DNA of 64,000 nucleotides from Bretschneidera sinensis (taxonomy: Eukaryota > Streptophyta > Magnoliopsida > Brassicales > Akaniaceae). The position numbers and the translations under genes are program-made. Under the pieces are notes generated by a model, which saw only the letters and a list, made by a program, of their open reading frames with translations, had not been told where the DNA came from and searched no databases. How positions within the stretch are numbered: position 1 is the first letter of the stretch; every line of letters starts with the position of its first letter. Below are positions 33,623 to 44,424 of this stretch, one piece after another. The stretch spans positions 68,065,501 through 68,129,500 of the forward strand of contig CM043698.1 in assembly GCA_023935145.1 (NCBI GenBank). Reading direction: 5' to 3'.

Positions 33623-33720
33623 TGTGCGCTCAATCTCATGCTGGTGCGCTCGAGCCTTCTTCTTATGCGCATGAGTGCTTGTGCGCTCGATCACACTCTT
33701 TTGTGCTCGATCGCACTAGG
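33623..33720 (-). promoter_or_regulatory. Array of CGATCG-type palindromes, D LTR
   Basis: About five units, for example GTGCGATCGAGCACA and GTGTGATCGAGCGCA on the element strand. The array precedes the TATA box by about 70 bp in the direction of transcription. Confidence 0.55.
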
Positions 33721-33894
33721 CTGCTTCCAGGTCTTCCAGATTTTTCCTCTGAGTTCCAAAATAATTTTTTTCCTCCAAGAACCTTAAAAACACAGAAAAC
33801 ACAAAAATGAAGTAAAATAGAATAAAATACATAAACTAAGAGCTTAACAAATGTAAATTAAGGGGTTTAAATATGAATATTTAAGCACTTATCA

Positions 33895-35335
33895 CACCCC
33901 CAAACTTACATATTGCTAGTCCCTTAGCAATACAAAATGAAAAACTAACTGAAAAACAAAAACAAAGATAAATTCATCTTTCATGATATCCAAAAATTTG
34001 GGTTGCACACAAAACCATGATATTTATTCATGAGCAAGCTTAAAATATAAACACATCTTCACATTGAATAAGAGTTTTAAAATCTAATTACTTACACGAG
34101 GCTGGTTAAGGCATCACAAATCTGACTTAGTGTGTGGTGAACTAGCACATAAATGATGAAGCTTCCAAATAACTCCAATGTGTAGTGTTTTGATGTCTCA
34201 AAATTCACTGAATTTCCTATCAGAATGAACAATAATGGCATAGTTTTATTTTCTTCTTTTATTTTATTATGAGATTTTTGCCATGATTAGTTCCCTTAAG
34301 CTTTCTAATTGACCTATATAGCGAGTGTTTAGCCAATGACTCCCAAACCAGATGGTTTTAGGGCATTAGGTGTAAAGACACCCCTAAGGACTTACTAACT
34401 CAAGTCAAAAAGGCTATGAAACTAACTAGTCTTAATGTTACCAAGCAAAATTCCCACATTTTGACATGAACACTCGCTGCTTACTGAGGCAAGAGGTCCA
34501 GTTACTGAGTGGAAACTTTATTTAATGATCATTATGAGCAAAATTCTCACCTTTTGATGTGAACACTCACTGCTTACTGAGGCAAGAGGTCCAGTTACTT
34601 AGTGGAAGGTTTATTTAATGATCATTAGGAGCATTTTATTTTCTCTTTTTGTGTGATAAATTTTTTGTTTCTATTTTTTTCTATGTCAAAGTGTTCATCT
34701 AACAAGTCATCCGATTATAGTTAAGCCATGAAAACATACACATTAAAATTACATATCATACCCCACACAATTATGTACTAATGTGCTCGTGTCAGATTTA
34801 GATCAAACTTGTGAATTCTTAAATGCCTTAAAGTAAGTAATTACACTTTTTAAAACTTTATTATTATACCATGTGTTCTAGATTTTTAAGCTTACTGATG
34901 AAATCTTATCATAATATTTGTTTAGATCAACAAATTTTTAACACAATATAAGCATGCATTTATCTTTTCAATAATAATAAAAAAAAAACTAGGACAGAGT
35001 GTGTGTGAATGTGTCTCCCATACCCCCAAACTTAAACTATATATTGTCCCCAATGTGTAGATAACATGGAAAGATTTGACCTGGGATATGGAGAACTAGC
35101 TGGCTGGCATGGCTCGTAGCACACCCCCAAACTTGAACGGATGCACACACATGGTCCCTGAAAAAGAAAAAAAAAGTAATACCGAAAAACAAAAGATACT
35201 AATAGTAAACAGTTATGAGAAAAACAAAAGGTTAACATAAAAATAAATACTAGCAAGAAATGTGAAAATACTAAAAATAAAAGGATATGCTGTGGGGTGC
35301 CTCCCATGAGCGCTAAGTTTTACGTCTTCAGCTAG
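33895..35335 (-). other. 3' noncoding region and polypurine tracts of element D
   Basis: The region ends (element strand) with AAGTTTGGGGGTG next to the LTR. Internal copies of the tract lie at about 35020-35034 and 35121-35135. The block with TTACTGAGGCAAGAGGTCCAG occurs twice (near 34450-34515 and 34545-34605), as in element A. The start GCTCATGGGAGGCACCCCACAG is shared with A and B. No gene is seen. Confidence 0.75.
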
Positions 35336-35349
35336 ACAGTGCACCTCTC

Positions 35350-36497
35350 TCACTGTTGGTCTCCAGGTGGTGCAGAAGATGATGCACCAGGGGCGGGAGG
35401 TAGTCGATCAAGAATGGCTTGGAGCATCGCCTCTTGCCTCACAAAGTGTGCCTCCAAACCATCGATGCGCTGATGCACTAGTAATGTAGCCTCCCTATCC
35501 TCCCGTCGAATATCAAAGAGCTCACACCGAAAAGAGGACATCTCTTCAAGAATGTGGTGGTACTCTGTGGGTCCTATGTCTAGATAGTCCTCCTCCCAAG
35601 TTGGGTTAGCTGTAGGATCCTCTGTCTACATAGGGTTATCTACTACCCTCTCTGTAGCTGGTCCCTGCTCTTGAGTCTTTGAGGCATTTGTGACTGGCTC
35701 TGTGTCCACTGAGCCTTCCCGAAGAAGGGGTGCTCCCAGACTGGTCCATCGATGGATGAGCCCTTAATCCCCTTTTTCTTGAAAATGTAGTTGAGGAGGA
35801 ACGGGAATGGGAGCCCCCATGCATTAGCTGTGGTAACTTGGCATGCATAGACATGATCCCATAACTTATGTAGCTGGCCCCAGATGATAGTTGGGATGGA
35901 GTACCAGTGGCCTATGTGGAATGCATATAGCACCTGTAAGAACTGGTCACACCTCTGGGTTTTGTGTCTCAATGGGCACACATTACATTGAAATATGGAA
36001 TCCATGAGCCAGAGTAATGGAGGCAACTTAGACTGGCTCCCAGCATTGTTGTGTCGATCAGTATACTGTCCAGCACACATGTCCTCAATGATGGTGGACA
36101 AGGAAAAGGACTTCGGCTAATCATCTATCTGGGTGTCCTCAGGAGGAGACTCATCACAACAATGGAAGTAAGCAGCTATGTCCACAGATGTCATGTCGAT
36201 GTACTTGCCCTGAACAGATGAGGACAAGACACTTGGCCTACTGTAGTCGAAGGATAGGTTCTCATAAAACTGAACCACGAACCGAGTGTAGGCAGTAGAG
36301 CAGATAAGCTCGAATAGCCTCTTCAAACCCCGATGCTTGAATTCTTAGACTGCCCATTGAGTGGCTTCAAAGTTTTTGAAATCATCTTCAATGTTGAATG
36401 TGGTCTCGAATAAGATCTCCTGTTCTTCAAAGCTAGGCCAGGAGGACTGTGCACGACTACTCGAGGTGCGAGATGAGGAAGCAGTATTTTTAGGCAT
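35350..36497 (-). pseudogene. Element D third ORF, envelope-position protein
   Basis: From an ATG at 36497 (MPKNTASSSR) an open reading of about 380 codons runs to 35350. It is interrupted by in-frame stops near 36343 and 36117, a stop at 35643, and a frameshift before 35541. Ser-rich residues at the N-terminus are followed by a domain with RFVVQFYENL and GKYIDMTSVDIAAY. Next comes LPFPFLLNYIFKKKG, and a C-terminal coiled-coil-like tail holds RIDGLEAHFVRQEAMLQAIL. It matches what is often annotated as a putative plant transposon-protein domain in the envelope position of Athila elements. I see no convincing signal peptide or membrane anchor. The layout of the domain resembles the SIRE-like ORF at 46927-48119. 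Confidence 0.7.
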
Positions 36498-36520
36498 TCT
36501 GGACAAGGTTTTTGCAGATG

Positions 36521-36602
36521 CTGCATTCGATCTCAGTGATGTGCGCTTGATCCCACTTTGTCTATGCGCTCGATCGCTTTACTCCCTGCGCTCGATCGCA
36601 CT
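36521..36602 (-). promoter_or_regulatory. Palindrome array just before the D third ORF
   Basis: Four units on the element strand (TGCGATCGAGCGCA, AGCGATCGAGCGCA, GGGATCAAGCGCA, GAGATCGAATGCA) end about 24 bases before the ATG at 36497. They are the same kind of unit as in the LTR arrays of this lineage but are internal to the element. No clear TATA box lies between array and ATG. Confidence 0.55.
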
Positions 36603-36796
36603 ATCTAGTTTTTCATTGAGTATTTTTATCAAACAATTTGTGGGTGACAGTGACTTGAAACAGTGGGTGACGAGAGCTGGTAGTTCTCAACCTCTGTACT
36701 CAGTGGCCTCAATACCATTGACCTCAATAGAGGTGCTTAAGCTATATATTTTTCAAAGTTCGAACTCTTCAACCACTCTCTATAGTAGCTTCAGTG

Positions 36797-37547
36797 CTAT
36801 TCTCTTGGAAGGGGGCACTTAAAGTCCACATCATATGGCTCAAGTGCTCTCGTTTCTGCTGCATAGTAGACAGATTGAAGTGCCAAATCTTCATCTCTTG
36901 ATGGCAAGTTAATTTCAAGGTATGGCTTTACCCTGTGTCTATTCTCCATGAATGTCTGAGTGCTGTTGGAACCATGGATCTCCAAAGCACCATGAGGAAA
37001 GACCTTGGTGACCACATAAGGACCAGACCATCGGGACTTGAGTTTGCCTGGGAACAGTCTTAATCTTGAATTGTAGAGCAACACCTTTTGTCCCATATGA
37101 AACTCTTTCCTAACCAGTTGTTTATCATGATAGGCTTTTGTCCTTTCTTTGTATAGCTTGACATTCTCATATGCATCATACCTTGATTCTTCCAGCTTAT
37201 TTAAGTGCAGCTTCCTCTTCTCACTCACTTGTTTCATATCAAAATTGAACTGCTTTATGGCCCAATATGCTTGATGCTCTAACTCCACCGGTAGATGGCA
37301 TGCTTTCCCAAAGACTAATCGGTATGGAGACATGCCAATTGGTGTCTTATAAGCTGTCCTATATGCCCATAGAGCATCATTAGGATTCATGGTCCTCTCT
37401 AGGATGCCCTTGATCTCTCGGTTACTTATCTCCACTTGGCCACTAGTTTGAGGATGATATGGAGTGCCAACTTTATGGGTGATCCCATATTTCTTGATTA
37501 CGGCAGTGATGAGAGTCGTAAAATGCATCTTAAATTTTTCTTCAATG
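36797..37547 (-). pseudogene. pol: Element D integrase, C-terminal half
   Basis: The minus-strand frame contains [27 protein letters not shown], in which the third catalytic residue Glu is kept. [19 protein letters not shown] and the C-terminal [19 protein letters not shown] follow. It lacks the zinc domain and the first two catalytic Asp. At its upstream end the frame continues without a stop into copia gag sequence (to 37666), giving an accidental in-frame chimera of two unrelated elements. Confidence 0.85.
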
Positions 37548-38252
37548 TTCTCAATAGCTAGCACCTCTTCATCACTTCCCTTGACGATATTAGCACTTTC
37601 ACTTCTCTTTCCATCAATACTCTTTTCCCCACTTATCCTTCTAAAATCTTTTAAATCATCCTTCATAACCTTACAATAATATTGTATATGTTCTATCTCT
37701 CCATAATAGAAGCACTCGTTATCACTGTCATATTTAGGCCTAGATTTAGATTTTCACCTTTAGCCATTGTTCGCTCTCCATTGACTCCTCCCTCGATTAT
37801 AACTCTCCACAGCAAACGCTTGACTACTGCTAGACAAGTTCTCTCTTCCAATCAACCTTTCATTCTCATGCAGGAACACAGTTTCATAATCCAAGCTCAA
37901 TGTCGACTTGCCCACCAATATTGTTTGCACTAATGGTTTGTAAGATTTTGGAAAATATGATAACAAGAGCAATGCCTTCTCTTTATCCTTCATTTTTTTT
38001 TTTGCATTCAAAAATTGATACACTACCTTGTTAAATTCATTCAAATGATCATGAAAACTTTAACATTCTTCCATTTTTAGAGAGTAGAGGTCCATTTTGA
38101 GATAGAATTTGTTAATCAAAGATTTTGATACATAGATGCTCTTGAGCTTATCCCACAAACCCTTGGGTGTAGTTTCCTTCAAAACAGTATACTTGATCTC
38201 GAGAGTAAGAGTTAACCTAATTGTTCTCACAGCATTCCTCTGAATTGATTGT
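37548..38252 (-). pseudogene. gag: Copia gag fragment (related to element E gag)
   Basis: Minus-strand translations such as FNKVVYQFLNAKKKMKD, LLLSYFPKSYKPLVQT and GRSQWRANNG match the UBN2-type gag of element E (43095-43679) in the same order. Stops and a frame change break it. No LTR or primer site accompanies it. The left edge meets Athila integrase and the right edge meets unrelated sequence, so it is probably a filler or recombination fragment. Confidence 0.75.
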
Positions 38253-39971
38253 TAAGTTAAAAAAGGTTAAAACTTTAAGTTTTAGTGATTTAAGTTGTAT
38301 TTAAGTAACTCTTAAATAACATCGACGGTGAGATATATCGAACCCAAAATGGAAGATCCCAAATTAAGTGATTGTTAAGTCAAAAGCTAAGGTCGTTAAT
38401 TCATATATTTCAACATTTATTTAATGAATTATCTAGCCTAATTTTCTCTTCAACTTGGATAACTGCATGAGTCGATTCATCCCTAACTCAGCTCGAGGCC
38501 TTTTAAGTTCAATGATTATATACAACTCAACTTTAACAAAATATACAAATCATTTTTATTGTTTTAAAGCATCTTTTGAGTTATGTGATAGAACCCATTA
38601 TTGCTTTCCATTTTCACGCCATTGTCATATATGGCACAAAGTCAAACTAAAGTAAATGTAGTAATTAAATTTTAGTATGCAGTCGTGACTAACAATGTAG
38701 ATTGCGCCATTTGATACACGCGTAGTGCTCATGTACATCCAATCCAGGTCAGGTATGTGTGTCACATGATGAAATGAAGACCATCAATCATGATTGATAA
38801 TATCGATAACAATTCTCTTATTGTATCAATTATTCATATATATTGTAAGTTGGCATATGTATATAGATTCTAAGTTGCATATGTATATAGGTGCAGGTGT
38901 TACTTTGTTTGATGGTGATGAAGTAAATAGCGATGATGATTGATAAAAAAAAGTAAATAAAGAAATTAAACTACCAGTATTAAGGATGTCAATGGATCAA
39001 ATTAGATGTGGATGTACCTTTCCATTCTTCCCACCCACCACAGTTGAATTCACCTTTCACTTCAACCATCATCTGGTGATCGGATAAATTTTTTTGATCC
39101 AATCCCAACCAATGCGAGTGAGAGGATTGTCCACTTTTCATTCACTATCACCCGGCTCTTTCTTAAAAAAATAAATGATATTTTATCAAATATTTTAAAT
39201 AAAATTTGTTATCTCAATCCATAAATCATCCTTAATTAAACTAACAACAATTAAAAATGTAGGAAAAAACTCTTTGTCTTTGTATTTTTGACTTAAAAAT
39301 GTCGGATAAAAGGCTTACATAAGGATGTATTTTTGTAAATATGATGCATACCAAGTTTAAAATAGATATTTTACTAAGGTGGGTGGAAGTACGGTCAAGC
39401 CGGATGAGAGACTGCTTTTGTTACCACCTAACATTCGGTCCGAAAGTAGAATTTTACTTTCACAACTAACCAATCATCCACCTTAAAAAAAATTGCTCCA
39501 ACCGAAACAATTGTACCGAATTTTCGGATGTCTTGCTGGTTTTTGAAATCCCTAACGACAAGGCATTATATATATCACATATATATGATTGTTATACTAA
39601 GTTTTACATCAAATTAAAATAATAGAAACTAAATATATATCTGGCTAGTGAAACTAGAAAAAATAGTCCTCTCTTTTTTTCTCTCCCTTTTGATGATTTT
39701 TTTTTAAAGGGAGGGGGCAACAAGAGGCAACAAGAGGACTTTTTGAAGTGTTCTACTAATGGGATCCGGTGGTGTGATCACATCCAATTTCAATAATGTG
39801 AACAGATCAAAAGACAATTTTCTTTACCACTAACTATAATGTGAAGCAGATGATTCTATCCTTGCTATCATTATTTCATTTAATGATTTGGAACTAATAT
39901 TTTCAAACTTTTTGTTGGGTTAAAACATGAATATAAAAATTTAAAAATTATATAAGTTTTGGTACCTTACA
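38253..39971. other. No recognisable gene or repeat
   Basis: AT-rich sequence. The short frame at 38455-38655 has no family resemblance. Stretches near 39040-39180 and 39400-39550 look like low-copy decayed repeats, but I cannot assign them. Confidence 0.4.
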
Positions 39972-40186
39972 TGGACAGATTGTATTGTGCTTTGATAAAA
40001 ATGCAAAAAATAAGGTGAGTCTTGCAAATAAATTATACATATGAAATCCATTTTTTTCATCGTCTTTCTCTTTTTATGATTACAATATTATATAGTCAAT
40101 TGTATTACTTGATCTTATGTACATTCAATTAACCTAGAAAATATTATCTCAGTGCCCAATACTCTCTCTACTTGTTACACTTGACC
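39972..40186 (+). repeat. Paralogous flank segment, copy 1 (left piece)
   Basis: This matches 54570-54777 closely: TCTTGCAAATAAATTATACATATGAAATCC, GATTACAATATTATATAGTCAATTGT and TTACATTCAATTAACCTAGAAAATAT-type landmarks occur in the same order (all shown here only in part). The match resumes at 42273-42335 and again briefly after 51711. The copy was therefore opened by the LINE and then by copia element E. Confidence 0.8.
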
Positions 40187-40429
40187 TTACACTTGCAAGG
40201 TATGTCAAGGGTGATTATTGAAAGTGACTCTAAGGTGGTTTTGTCATGGATTGCAGATAGGGAGTCTGCCCCTTGGAAATATATTTCAATCTTTAATGAT
40301 ATTGATAATTCTCTGTTGAGCCTTCCTTCAGTTTCCTTTATGCGTACGAGAAGGGAGGCTAATGCTATGGTAGATGGTTTAGCAAAACAAGGGGTGTGTA
40401 GGGTGGGTTGTTGGGAAGCTAGATGTTGA
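40187..40429 (+). pseudogene. LINE RNase H domain C-terminal fragment
   Basis: The translation includes RVIIESDSKVVLSWI, SAPWKYI and RREANAMVDGLAKQG, the hallmark of the plant-type RNase H (RVT_3) found at the C-terminus of some plant LINE ORF2 proteins and related gene fragments. The catalytic Asp in ESDSK is present; the upstream part of the domain is lost by 5' truncation. The frame ends normally at 40429. It cannot act alone. Confidence 0.75.
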
Positions 40430-42251
40430 AGCTTTCATTTTATTAAGTTAAAGGTGGTCGAGGTATCGGTACCTATGGTTGTGATAAGTAGAGTACGTGT
40501 TTGATGAATAGCTTATGTTTCGTTTTGGTAAAACTTGTGTTGCTGATGAGGATTTGTAGTCCAGGTGGTTCCTAGCTGTAGAAGAGGTTTTGTTCTACGT
40601 GAGGGGGGAGAGAGTCTAGATTCTGTTGTTGGGATGTTATACAGGTGGTGTTGTGCATTTCGTTGGTGACTGGGCATCGGTCTTTTTGATTTTTTTGGGG
40701 GAAAATGTTTCTTTTTCAGTGATTAGGTGTGTTTGTTAGAATTGTTAAGGAATATCTGTCGATTGCTCAAGAAGTTTTGCTGATTAGCTTCAAAGGATGG
40801 GTAAGCTACTCTGGCTGCTGTTTTCGATTGACTTCAATTCCGCTGGTGGGTGTTTATTCGCTCTGCGTAAGGAGATTGGTTTTACTGGATGTGTCCTCTT
40901 GCTGAATTTTTTCTCCCTGCTAGTTTGTTGTTGCATTTTAGTCAAATGTGTGTGAATGCTATAGTTGATTGAGGTTTCTTTGTTCGCAATTATGGTATTA
41001 GCAACTTCTTCAAGTTTAACATCTTCTCTGATCAAGGGTGAAGTAGTCTTGCTTTTCGGTGGTTCCTGGTGCGTTTTTTGAGGAGCATAATCTGTAATGG
41101 CTTGGGTGTTGCTCCTGGTGTACGCACTCCCCATAGCTTTTACTTTAACTATTAAGAAATATGGGTCAAGTGCAAAATTTGGGAAATGGGTTGATTTTGC
41201 CTGTGTATGGAATAATATCTTTTGAGTATAAATCTTTTTGCCTGGGAATTAGTCTAACGGAGGAGTTTTGTGATGCTATCAATTAGATGGCATCGTGCAA
41301 AAATGTAGAAGATGGTGTTCATTGCATGTGTACATTACTGTGTGTTTTGTTGCATAAATAACAATGCGTGATTGTGCAGTTGGGACGTCTCTTAAGTATA
41401 ATGATTGTTTGAGAATAGAGTAGTTCAGGCTTATTTGCAGAATTTGTAACTGGGCAGTTTTAAGTCACATGGTCATAGTGCAGATGTAATGGTTTGTGTA
41501 GTACATTTAAGGTCTACATTTGATCTGCAGTTCTACTTAAAAGCAGCACTGTTGGAAGTTTAGCAAACAAATTCCATAGTTGAATTGTTTTCTGATGGCA
41601 CGAAGGGAGAAGGGTTCCATGGTGGTTTTAATTGAGCTCGGCTGGTGGACAGATCATCTAATTAGGTTGTCTAGTAGATTCATGGCTTCGGGTGTTATGG
41701 GCTGCTTTTACTGGTTTTTTCTGCTATCCTTCTGGTGTTCTTGGTTGGGGCTAGTCTATGCTGTTAGCAAGACTGTTTGCATAACGCTGTTGATACTTAT
41801 GTATTACGTGGGCAAGAACAAAAAACAGTGAATCACTTATTTCTGGTATGAAGGCAAGGTGTTTATTGAGCATCTTATGCTGACCAACTGGCAAAGTTGG
41901 GGGCTAATAGAGAGGAAAATATGACCAGTGATCTACATGTGGGTAATTCAGTAGAGCTGGTAACTCTGGATAATTTTCAGTTTCTGGTCTGAAGTTGGGT
42001 TTTGGTCTTCTTAGCAGTCTGGTTTGGTGGCTTCAGGGTCTTCCAATAATGGTGAAAATGGCTCAGTTTGGCAATGAGGTACTAAAATTTCTATTGGTAA
42101 CTTTGTTTTTGGTGTTTTTGTGCATACAGACAATTTATGTCTGTATTAACTGAGCTGCATATGTGACATCCTTTGGGTCTTTATGATTAATGGGGCTTGT
42201 TGTAATGTTCACACCATTGTTGTTAATCAATAAATTGAAACTTTGCTTTTC
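40430..42251 (+). other. LINE 3' untranslated region
   Basis: GT-rich sequence downstream of the RNase H stop that runs into the poly(A). Small frames on both strands (40790-41134 minus and 41580-41831 plus) have no family resemblance. AATCAATAAATTGAAAC just before the A-run is a plausible polyadenylation signal. Confidence 0.6.
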
Positions 42252-42272
42252 AAAAAAAAAAAAAAAAAAAAA

Positions 42273-42335
42273 CCAATAGTACCTCAGTATACATACAAAT
42301 GCACAAATCCTTAGAGCTACACAAAATAGAGAGGT
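42273..42335 (+). repeat. Paralogous flank segment, copy 1 (middle piece)
   Basis: CCAATAGTACCTCAGTATACATACAAATG and AGAGCTACACAAAA (in part) match 54798-54848. It ends with GAGGT, the left target duplication of element E. Confidence 0.8.
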
Positions 42336-42850
42336 TATTAGGATTTTGACTCAAATCTTCACAAGAAAAAATTCTAGTTGGTTTGGGAAAAGTAGTTATC
42401 TATTTTATAGTTGGTTGTTCTAGTAAGAGTAGTACTATTTTTCTATTAGATTATTCATTGCACAAGTAGTAGTAGAAGTCAACTATAATGTTGTTCTTTT
42501 CTTAATTGTATAAGAAAAATATCCTCTTTATAAAAGAAATCATAGAGAAGGTTTAAGGCACGCTCATAATTCTAATATAGATTATAAATTAATCGGAGGG
42601 ATTTACAACTAGAGCTAGGTTGAGAGCTTTGGGTGTATTGTGGATTTTGGGTTGTGAGGTTGTCAGCATAATAATTTTGTTTTTTCTAGAGTTATTGTTA
42701 AGGATTAATAAATTTACGAGTTTGTTGGTGGCATAGGCAAAGAAGTTGTCGAATCACATTAAATTATTGTGCTTGATATTTATTTGTTTATATTTTCTAT
42801 TTAATTATTATAAGTTTGAGTAGATGGATTTTAGGGGTAAAAACCTAATA
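42336..42850 (+). repeat. 5' LTR of element E
   Basis: It begins TATTAGGATTTTGACTC and ends AAACCTAATA, with both terminal dinucleotides mutated from TG and CA. It is 515 bp and collinear with the split 3' LTR. A TATAAAA box lies at 42529-42535. Confidence 0.9.
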
Positions 42851-42853
42851 GGT

Positions 42854-42866
42854 TTTATCAGAGTTT
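42854..42866 (+). other. Degenerate primer site of element E
   Basis: TTTTATCAGAGTT follows the LTR and resembles TGGTATCAGAGC, the initiator-tRNA-Met site of copia elements, with several changes. Confidence 0.55.
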
Positions 42867-42929
42867 GGTCATCTATTTGAAGAAGTTGTTGTTACTATTT
42901 GTTGCTTCTACGCTACCATATCAACAAGT

Positions 42930-43679
42930 ATACTTAAATTTGAGATTCCTTTATTTAATGGAAGAAATAATTTTACTCTGTGGCAGAGTACAGTTCAAGA
43001 TCTTTTAGTGCAATAAGATCTTGATTAGACTTTAGAGGAAGAAAAAACAGAAGAGGTGACTGATAGAAAGTGACAATCGATTTAAAGGAAATGTGTGAGC
43101 ACAATCAAGTTGGCTCTTGCTCCCGATATCAAGTATATTGTGTTGAAGGAAACTACACCAAAGGGTTTGTGGGATAAGCTCGAGAGCATCTATGCGTCAA
43201 AATCTTTGACTAACAGATTGTGTCTCAAGATGGACCTTTACTCTCTAAAGATTAAAGAAAGTACAATTCTTCATGGTCATTTGAATGAATTCAACAAGCT
43301 AATGTCTCAATTGTTGAATGCAGAAGAAACATTGAAGGATGAGGAGAAGGTATTGCTCTTGTTATCATCTTTACCAAAATCTTACAAAACATTGGTGCAA
43401 ACATCATTAGTAGGAAAGTCGACATTGAGCTTAGATGATGTGACTGCGCTCTTGTGTGAGAATGAGAGGTTGTTTAGAAATGAGAGCTTGTCTAGTGGTA
43501 ATCAAGCGCTTGTTGTGGAGATTTCTAATAGAGGGAGGAGCCAATGGAGAGAGAATAGTAACTTAAGGTGGAGATCCAAATCTAGGCCTATAGATAATCG
43601 TGAGAAAGAGTGCTTCTACTATGGAGAGATAAGACATATACAATATTATTGTAAAGCCATAAAGGATGATTTAAAATAG
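42930..43679 (+). pseudogene. gag: Copia gag (UBN2 type) of element E
   Basis: Translation starts with KFEIPLFNGRNNFTLWQ and, after stops near 43015-43085, opens into a 194-codon frame (43095-43679). That frame contains GLWDKLESIY, LNEFNKLMSQLL, LLLLSSLPKSY and GRSQWRE, the standard plant copia gag architecture. The zinc knuckle near the end reads CFYYGEIRHIQYYC: the second Cys of CCHC is Tyr, so metal binding is probably lost. Confidence 0.85.
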
Positions 43680-43762
43680 TTAAGAATGATGAGTGGGAAG
43701 AAGAATGATGATGGAAAAAGTAGTGAAAATGCTAATATCACCGAGGGAATTGTGATGAAGAG

Positions 43763-44251
43763 GTGCTAGCTATAAAACAAATTGAAGAAAAAGTTGATGA
43801 GAGTAATATGGTGCTACTTGATTCGACATCCTTCATTCACATATTCAATAAGAAAAAGTACTTTGATTGTATGAAGGAACCCACCTATGTCATAGCTACT
43901 ACCATATGTGGGAAACACAAAGTAATTGATGGTGAAGGAAGCTTAAGGATAAAGCTTCATGATGGAAGCGTGAATACACTTGAGATGGTAAAGTTTGCTT
44001 CCTCATTCACTAAAAATATCATCTCTTTGAGGGAGTTTGATAAGATGGGATACACATGGATTGTGGGCAATGGAGATATGCAAGTTCTTAATAGATCAAA
44101 TCTAGTATTGAAGGCTACTATGAACAAGAAGGGCTTGTATGTGTTGGGTGAGAAGGTTTTGCTTGGAAAATTAGGTGGAGGAGATATAGAAGGACCAAAA
44201 GGAATGATCGCACCAACCACTAAAAAAGTTAGATTTGTTGATGAGGTGTGA
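43763..44251 (+). pseudogene. Copia protease-like region of element E
   Basis: A 162-codon frame has LLDSTSFIHIF at the position of the copia protease active loop (normally D-S-G-A-[ST]), then IRIKLHDGSVNTL, IISLREFDKMGY and KGLYVLGE, as in pre-integrase regions. The Gly of the active loop is lost. Directly after the frame comes the polypurine tract and 3' LTR, so all later pol domains were deleted. Confidence 0.8.
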
Positions 44252-44275
44252 AGAATTTGAGCCAAGGTGGAGATT

Positions 44276-44424
44276 TGTTAGGATTTTGGCTCAAATCCTC
44301 ATAAAGAAGAATTCTAATTGGTTTGAGAAAAGTAGTTTTCTATTTTATAGTTGGTTGTTCTAGTAAGAGTAGTACTAGTTTTCTATTAGATTATTCCTTG
44401 TATAAATAGTAATAGAAGTTTACT
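44276..44424 (+). repeat. 3' LTR of element E, first part
   Basis: TGTTAGGATTTTGGCTC... matches the 5' LTR from its first base. It ends in ACT (44422-44424), the left 3-bp target duplication of the CACTA. Confidence 0.9.

Larger units (their letters stand above)
32670..33894 (-). repeat. 3' LTR of element D
   Basis: On the element strand it runs from TGATAAGTGCTTAAAT (33894) to TTTTTGCATAACA (32670), 1225 bp. It is an inverted relative of solo LTR C and of the LTR of element H. The TATA box is at about 33546-33552 and the palindrome array at 33623-33720. Confidence 0.9.
32670..37547 (-). mobile_element. Athila-like Ty3 element D, 3' half
   Basis: On the minus strand this comprises the C-terminal half of integrase, a palindrome array, a third ORF in the envelope position, a 3' noncoding region, a polypurine tract and the 3' LTR. 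Its 5' half (LTR, gag, protease, RT, RNase H and integrase N-terminus) is gone. At 37547 it is fused to a copia gag fragment. It inserted into the chromovirus integrase region. Of the Athila-like copies in the window with this part present, only D has the third ORF. Confidence 0.85.
40187..42272 (+). mobile_element. LINE 3' end, second lineage, with poly(A)
   Basis: This insertion of about 2.09 kb carries the C-terminal RNase H coding end of an L1-type LINE, a 3' untranslated region of about 1.8 kb and a run of 21 A (42252-42272). The paralogous copy at 54770-54800 shows the empty target. Comparison suggests the insertion replaced about 20 bp (CTACATAGTCGGTAATAAA region) instead of duplicating it. 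It belongs to a different L1 lineage from 15612-19246, which has no RNase H. Confidence 0.8.

Noticed and set aside
35350..36497. Reading the D third ORF as a true viral envelope protein
   Set aside because: No clear signal peptide, membrane anchor or cleavage site is visible; only the position resembles env.
36361..36822. A 153-codon plus-strand frame
   Set aside because: It is antisense to the integrase end, the palindrome array and the third ORF of D, and has no family resemblance.
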